From Bacillota bacterium (GTDB lineage: Bacteria > Bacillota > Clostridia > Christensenellales > Aristaeellaceae): DNA of 64,000 bases. The stretch is from NCBI GenBank assembly GCA_023404345.1, contig JAEYCB010000003.1:62001-126000 (forward strand), written 5' to 3'. A program made the position numbers and the translations under genes. This document shows, one piece after another, positions 60,181-64,000 of this stretch (position 1 is its first letter; each line of letters starts with the position of its first letter). The notes beneath the pieces were generated by a model. That model saw only the letters and a program-made list of their open reading frames with translations. It was not told where the DNA came from and searched no databases.

Positions 60181-61020
60181 ATGGATAAGCAAATCGCAAA
60201 GCTTTATAAGGCCGCAGCACAGATTCGACGCTGGCTTCTGAAGCTATGCAATACACAAGCCATTCATATAGGCGGAGACCTCTCCAGCACGGATTTTATG
60301 ACGGTACTATGGCAGTACCAGATGAAATACGATCCCAAAAATCCGCAGGATGAAATGCGTGACCGCTTTATTCTTTCAAAGGGACATGCATCTGCTGTTA
60401 CGAGTTTCAATCAAGCGGCCATAGGATGTTTTGATGCAAACGACGTTATCAAAGAATATGCCACAGATGGCGGCCGTTTTTCTATGCACTCATGCAATCT
60501 TGTCAATCCGTTTGTAGAGGTATCTACCGGAAGCTTAGGGCATGGATTCCCGGTAGCATGTGGCATAGCAGCTGCTCTGCGCTTGAAGAGGAACAATACC
60601 AGTCGTGTCTATGTGGTAATGGGTGATGGAGAGCAGTCCGAGGGGTCCATCTGGGAGGCCGCGATGAATGCTGTGCACTATCACCTGGGCAACCTTGTCG
60701 CCCTGATCGATTGGAATGGACTAGAAGCGGATGGCACGTTGGATCAAATCACAGGGCTTGGCAATTTGGCCGAAAAATATCGTTCATTTGGTTGGCGTGT
60801 TGTTGAACTGGATGGACATGACATTGCCGCAATAAAGGAGGCATTTGATGTACTGCCTCCCGCTGACTCGCAACAGCCCACGGTTCTCCTCTGCCACACA
60901 ACCAAGGGCAAAGGAGTTTCCTTTATGGAAAACCAACTGTGCTGGCATGCAGGCAAGGTTTCTGATGAGCAATATACCTTGGCATTGGAGAATCTTAGTG
61001 CTCAGGAGGGACATGAATAG
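60181..61020 (+). CDS. Transketolase, N-terminal subunit
   Basis: ATG 60181 with GAGGAG eight bases upstream (279 residues). It holds the thiamine diphosphate-binding half: ICHIGGD-like QAIHIGGDLSSTDFM, SKGHAS, GSLGHGFPVACGIA, and MGDGEQSEGSIWEAAMNA with NLVALIDWN. Split transketolases are common in Firmicutes and in some sugar loci transfer a two-carbon unit. Placed between rfbH and a reductase-like SDR, it probably decorates the CDP-dideoxyhexose rather than feeding the pentose pathway. Confidence 0.93.
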   Translation: MDKQIAKLYKAAAQIRRWLLKLCNTQAIHIGGDLSSTDFMTVLWQYQMKYDPKNPQDEMRDRFILSKGHASAVTSFNQAAIGCFDANDVIKEYATDGGRFSMHSCNLVNPFVEVSTGSLGHGFPVACGIAAALRLKRNNTSRVYVVMGDGEQSEGSIWEAAMNAVHYHLGNLVALIDWNGLEADGTLDQITGLGNLAEKYRSFGWRVVELDGHDIAAIKEAFDVLPPADSQQPTVLLCHTTKGKGVSFMENQLCWHAGKVSDEQYTLALENLSAQEGHE

Positions 61021-61967
61021 TGGAAAGCGCAACAGATGCAGTTTTTCTGCGCAATGTAATCGGCAAATATATGACTGCGCTCGGGGACAAGAGTGAAAAG
61101 GTTGTCGTGGTTAATGCCGACCTGATGGGCACATGCCGAAACAGCAGCTTTGTACAAAAGTACCCCGAAAGATCTTTCAATGTAGGCATTGCAGAGCAGA
61201 ATTTGGTGAGCTTTGCTGCCGGATTGGCGCATGAGGGCTTCATGCCCTATGCGTTCTCCATGAGTCCCTTTCTTACAATGCGTGCGTGCGAGCAGTGTCG
61301 GACAGATGTGGCCTATGGTCATCTCAATGTTCGTCTTATCGGCACATATGCGGGTGGGTCAGGAGGCATTTCTGGCGCGACGCATTGGGCGCTTGAGGAT
61401 TGCGCTATTATGACGGGTATTCCCGGAATGACAGTATTAGAGCCAAGCGATGGTATTCAGGCCCAAAAGATGCTTGATGCCACGCTCGATTTTAATGGCC
61501 CGGTTTATATTCGTAGCAGCGTGGAACCAACCCGGGAGATTTATAGTCAGGATACACCATACGTGATTGGGAAAGCCGATATTCCTGTACAGGGAAATGA
61601 CGGAGCATTTATCTGTTCCGGCATCACTGTCAAGTACGCTATATGTGCAGCAAAACGGATTTTTGAGAATACAGCACGACAGATCCGCGTGGTTGATATG
61701 CATACGATCAAACCTATCGACAGACAGGCTGTCATAGAAGCAGCAACTACAGGTTGTATTGTAGTTGCACAGGATCACAATATTGTTGGTGGCTTGGGCT
61801 ATGCGGTAGCATCGGTGCTTGCGGAAGAAGGGATTGCTGTTCCTTTTGCCAATCTGGGCTTTCTGGATCGCTTTGTTTCGATGGCACATGCACCGTTTTT
61901 GTATCATCAGTTTGGCTACGATGACATCGGGCTTGAAAAGAAGATGGTGGAATTGCTGCAGATATGA
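61020..61967 (+). CDS. Transketolase, C-terminal subunit
   Basis: GTG 61020 overlaps the previous stop by one base; AGGAGG lies ten bases upstream (315 residues). It has the pyrimidine-binding half: NVGIAEQNLVSFAAGLAHEG with the catalytic Glu, YAFSMSPFLTMRACEQCR, and the C-terminal domain RVVDMHTIKPIDRQAVIEAA. It forms an alpha2-beta2 enzyme with the N-terminal subunit. Confidence 0.94.
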   Translation: MESATDAVFLRNVIGKYMTALGDKSEKVVVVNADLMGTCRNSSFVQKYPERSFNVGIAEQNLVSFAAGLAHEGFMPYAFSMSPFLTMRACEQCRTDVAYGHLNVRLIGTYAGGSGGISGATHWALEDCAIMTGIPGMTVLEPSDGIQAQKMLDATLDFNGPVYIRSSVEPTREIYSQDTPYVIGKADIPVQGNDGAFICSGITVKYAICAAKRIFENTARQIRVVDMHTIKPIDRQAVIEAATTGCIVVAQDHNIVGGLGYAVASVLAEEGIAVPFANLGFLDRFVSMAHAPFLYHQFGYDDIGLEKKMVELLQI

Positions 61968-62025
61968 TGCGATGGTATTATTCATGTACATACAAAAATG
62001 ATAAAGCAATAGGAAAGAAAAACGT

Positions 62026-62958
62026 ATGAGAATACTTATTACAGGCGCAACAAGCATGATAGGCAGCGCATTGATAGAAAGGCTTGCACACGATGGCCAC
62101 CGTGTAATTGCCGTTGCTCGAACAAATGCTGCCAAGACGCTGAGAATTCGCCAACTACCTTTCGTCGAGATTGTCCATTGCGATATGGATTCATATGGAA
62201 ATCTTTCTAGGCTTATAAGCGATTCAGTCGATGCTGCTGTACTTATGGCATGGAATGGTACGCGAGGCAAGGATCGCATGGACGCCGCCATTCAGCAGCA
62301 AAACGAGGTTTGCAATGCAAGCCTGTTGCCAGATCTGGCAAAGCTCGGTTGCCACACGATTATGACGGCGGGCTCACAGGCGGAATATGGCCCGTTGTAT
62401 AGCGAACAGGCACAGACCGAAGATATGGAACCACATCCTAACACCGAATATGGTAAGAGTAAGCTACGCTTTTATCAGATGGCAGATTCATTCTGTCGGG
62501 AACAAGATATTCGATTAATCGAGCCTCGCTTTTTCAGTCTTTATGGTCCGGATGACAATGAGAACACATTGATCATGTCTCTATTGCGTTCGATGCTGAG
62601 AAATGAACCGTGTAAATTGACTTCTTGCGTACAGCTGTGGGATTTTCTTTACATTGACGATGCTGTGGATGGTTTGGTGAAGCTGTTGACGAAGGAACAT
62701 CATCGTGGAATATATAACTTTGGTTCAGGAGACTCTCGACCGCTAAAGGAATACATTGAAGAAATGTATAGAATGACGGGTAGCAGGAGTTCTCTCTTAT
62801 ATGGTGCAATTCCTTATCCAGAAACGGGAATGGTGAGCATTCATCCTAGTGTGGATCGTCTGCGCGCTACTGGTTGGGCACCCAAAGTCAGATTTGCGGA
62901 TGGAATTGACAAAATCATCACGGCAAAGTATTCAGATGAGAAAAGAATGCAGTTGTGA
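62026..62958 (+). CDS. NAD-dependent epimerase/dehydratase (SDR), YerF-like context
   Basis: The 310-residue extended SDR starts RILITGATSMIGSALIERLA and has GSQAEYG with the catalytic TEYGKSKLRFYQ (Tyr-x3-Lys) and IEPRFFSLYGPDD. AGGAAAG precedes ATG 62026. In yersiniose-type pathways such a reductase (YerF) reduces the keto side chain after branching. Its position right after the split transketolase fits that role, but epimerase activity cannot be excluded. Confidence 0.88.
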   Translation: MRILITGATSMIGSALIERLAHDGHRVIAVARTNAAKTLRIRQLPFVEIVHCDMDSYGNLSRLISDSVDAAVLMAWNGTRGKDRMDAAIQQQNEVCNASLLPDLAKLGCHTIMTAGSQAEYGPLYSEQAQTEDMEPHPNTEYGKSKLRFYQMADSFCREQDIRLIEPRFFSLYGPDDNENTLIMSLLRSMLRNEPCKLTSCVQLWDFLYIDDAVDGLVKLLTKEHHRGIYNFGSGDSRPLKEYIEEMYRMTGSRSSLLYGAIPYPETGMVSIHPSVDRLRATGWAPKVRFADGIDKIITAKYSDEKRMQL

Positions 62959-62974
62959 AAGGAAGTAGAACCTG

Positions 62975-63964
62975 ATGGTCGATTATTCTCAGCTTGAGGT
63001 ATTTGTATTAACCTATAACCGTGCAGACAAGTTGGGAAAAATGCTAGATAGTCTGGGCTGCCAGACGGCGCAGGGCTTTCGAATTACGGTGCTGGATAAT
63101 GCAAGCACGGATGACACGTCTATGGTTGTAAACGGTATGCAGGCCAAATATCCTGATCGAAATATCAACATTATCACTCACAGCAAGAACCTGGGTAATT
63201 TAGGCAATTTCCGATTTTCGCAGGAAAAGGCTTCATTAAAGTATACTGCCATATTCCATGATGATGACGTAATACATCCAGAGTATCTGGAAAGAGCAAT
63301 GAACCTTTTTGCCCAACATCAAGATGCTATATTCTGCTCGGGGTCGATTCAGCCAGTCTTCATGCCAGAAAACTATAATTGGCCTCTTATGCATACACAG
63401 TATTATATTTTTCCCAAGGGGACTGGCGCATATATGCAGCTAATGATTTCTCGTTCCTCTTTTCAGACTGCCATTTATCGAACAGATATCTATAAAACGC
63501 TACAGTATCGTGAGGATCTTTATGGGAAACTGCACGACATTATTTTTTTGTTGGAATTGCAGCAGTATGGAGACATCATCCACGTTGCAGATCTATGTGC
63601 GCGGGTAGGGATCGGTGTCATACAGGACAGTAACAATCTCAAGAATGGACCTTTTCCCAATGAGATTCTTGAAATGGTCTGCCGAATTGATGAACTGACA
63701 AAAGGACAGAAATACGCCAAACCTGTGCTATGGAATTTTGCTTATTTTCTCTATGAATGGTCATGCCTTTCACGCTTTCTTACTTGGAAACAGTTTACGG
63801 ACAAATTACAGGCAAAAGGCGTATTCTCCGAGTGTGATATTGTGAATTTCTCACTCAAGCCCGTAATAGACAGAATCAATGGAGAAATGCTCTCTTGGGC
63901 GGAAACACTTAAAGCGGCTTGCGGAAAACAATTCTCTGGCAGACGAAGCGGCTTGGTACAATAA
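62975..63964 (+). CDS. Family 2 glycosyltransferase
   Basis: The 329-residue protein has VFVLTYNRADKLGKMLDSL, VLDNASTDDTSMVVNGM, and FHDDDVIHPEYLERAM as the DXD region. AAAGGAAG precedes ATG 62975. It is the last complete gene; the final 36 bases of the window hold no feature. The locus evidently continues beyond the edge. Confidence 0.88.
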   Translation: MVDYSQLEVFVLTYNRADKLGKMLDSLGCQTAQGFRITVLDNASTDDTSMVVNGMQAKYPDRNINIITHSKNLGNLGNFRFSQEKASLKYTAIFHDDDVIHPEYLERAMNLFAQHQDAIFCSGSIQPVFMPENYNWPLMHTQYYIFPKGTGAYMQLMISRSSFQTAIYRTDIYKTLQYREDLYGKLHDIIFLLELQQYGDIIHVADLCARVGIGVIQDSNNLKNGPFPNEILEMVCRIDELTKGQKYAKPVLWNFAYFLYEWSCLSRFLTWKQFTDKLQAKGVFSECDIVNFSLKPVIDRINGEMLSWAETLKAACGKQFSGRRSGLVQ

Positions 63965-64000
63965 TAGAATAAAGAAGAATAGGTTCTTTTATCCTATTAT

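Overview
The window looks like a chromosomal segment of a Gram-positive, Clostridia-type anaerobe with fairly high GC. The signs are cdaA-cdaR, RadC, a remnant SpoVT/AbrB regulator, a DUF368 undecaprenyl-phosphate carrier protein, a secreted FMN/FAD reductase, YesM/YesN signalling with a CUT1 sugar ABC system, and AAGGAGG ribosome binding sites throughout. There is no outer-membrane machinery. A Christensenellales- or Oscillospirales-like gut lineage is my guess; no rRNA or tRNA gene is present to settle it.

Region 1 (1-31 kb) is mostly ancestral chromosome. It holds a MacA/MacB-like ABC efflux set cut by the left edge, a hairpin-rich non-coding element bounded by inverted repeats, and a PadR-DUF2812 pair. 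Next come a processive family 2 glycosyltransferase and a polysaccharide deacetylase (IcaA/IcaB-like logic), divergent from a von Willebrand A protein. Housekeeping genes follow: a ParB-like protein, rsmG, a YdcF-like protein, radC, cdaA-cdaR, a P-loop protein, rsmF and an aldo/keto reductase. Then lie an acyl-CoA synthetase fused to a GNAT acetyltransferase, a cupin regulator, a PII-like/DUF1538 pair, a DUF368 carrier, an AraC/GyrI-like regulator and a urocanate/fumarate-reductase-like flavoprotein. An operon of two alpha/beta hydrolases and an ATP-grasp ligase closes the region.

Region 2 (31.2-48.3 kb) is a carbohydrate island (33.4-46.3 kb) with a decayed, gene-poor stretch on each side. 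The left stretch holds a truncated SpoVT/AbrB gene and a frameshifted RelB/DinJ-YafQ toxin-antitoxin pair; the right holds a DDE transposase fragment. The island has a LacI regulator with two matching operators and three copies of a ~250-residue cupin-like module in two genes. It also has a sugar isomerase/epimerase, a MATE exporter, a YesN/YesM two-component system and a CUT1 importer (two permeases and a binding protein, no ATPase).

Region 3 (48.3-64 kb) is a surface-polysaccharide locus on one strand: a polyprenyl-phosphate sugar transferase, several glycosyltransferases, an ABC-2 exporter with an unusual external domain and its ATPase, and a CDP-sugar pathway. The CDP-sugar genes are rfbF, rfbG, rfbH, a split transketolase and a reductase-like SDR. 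Together they suggest a branched 3,6-dideoxyhexose. Base composition drops near 53.7 kb and varies from gene to gene after that, so the locus looks like a mosaic. It continues past the right edge.
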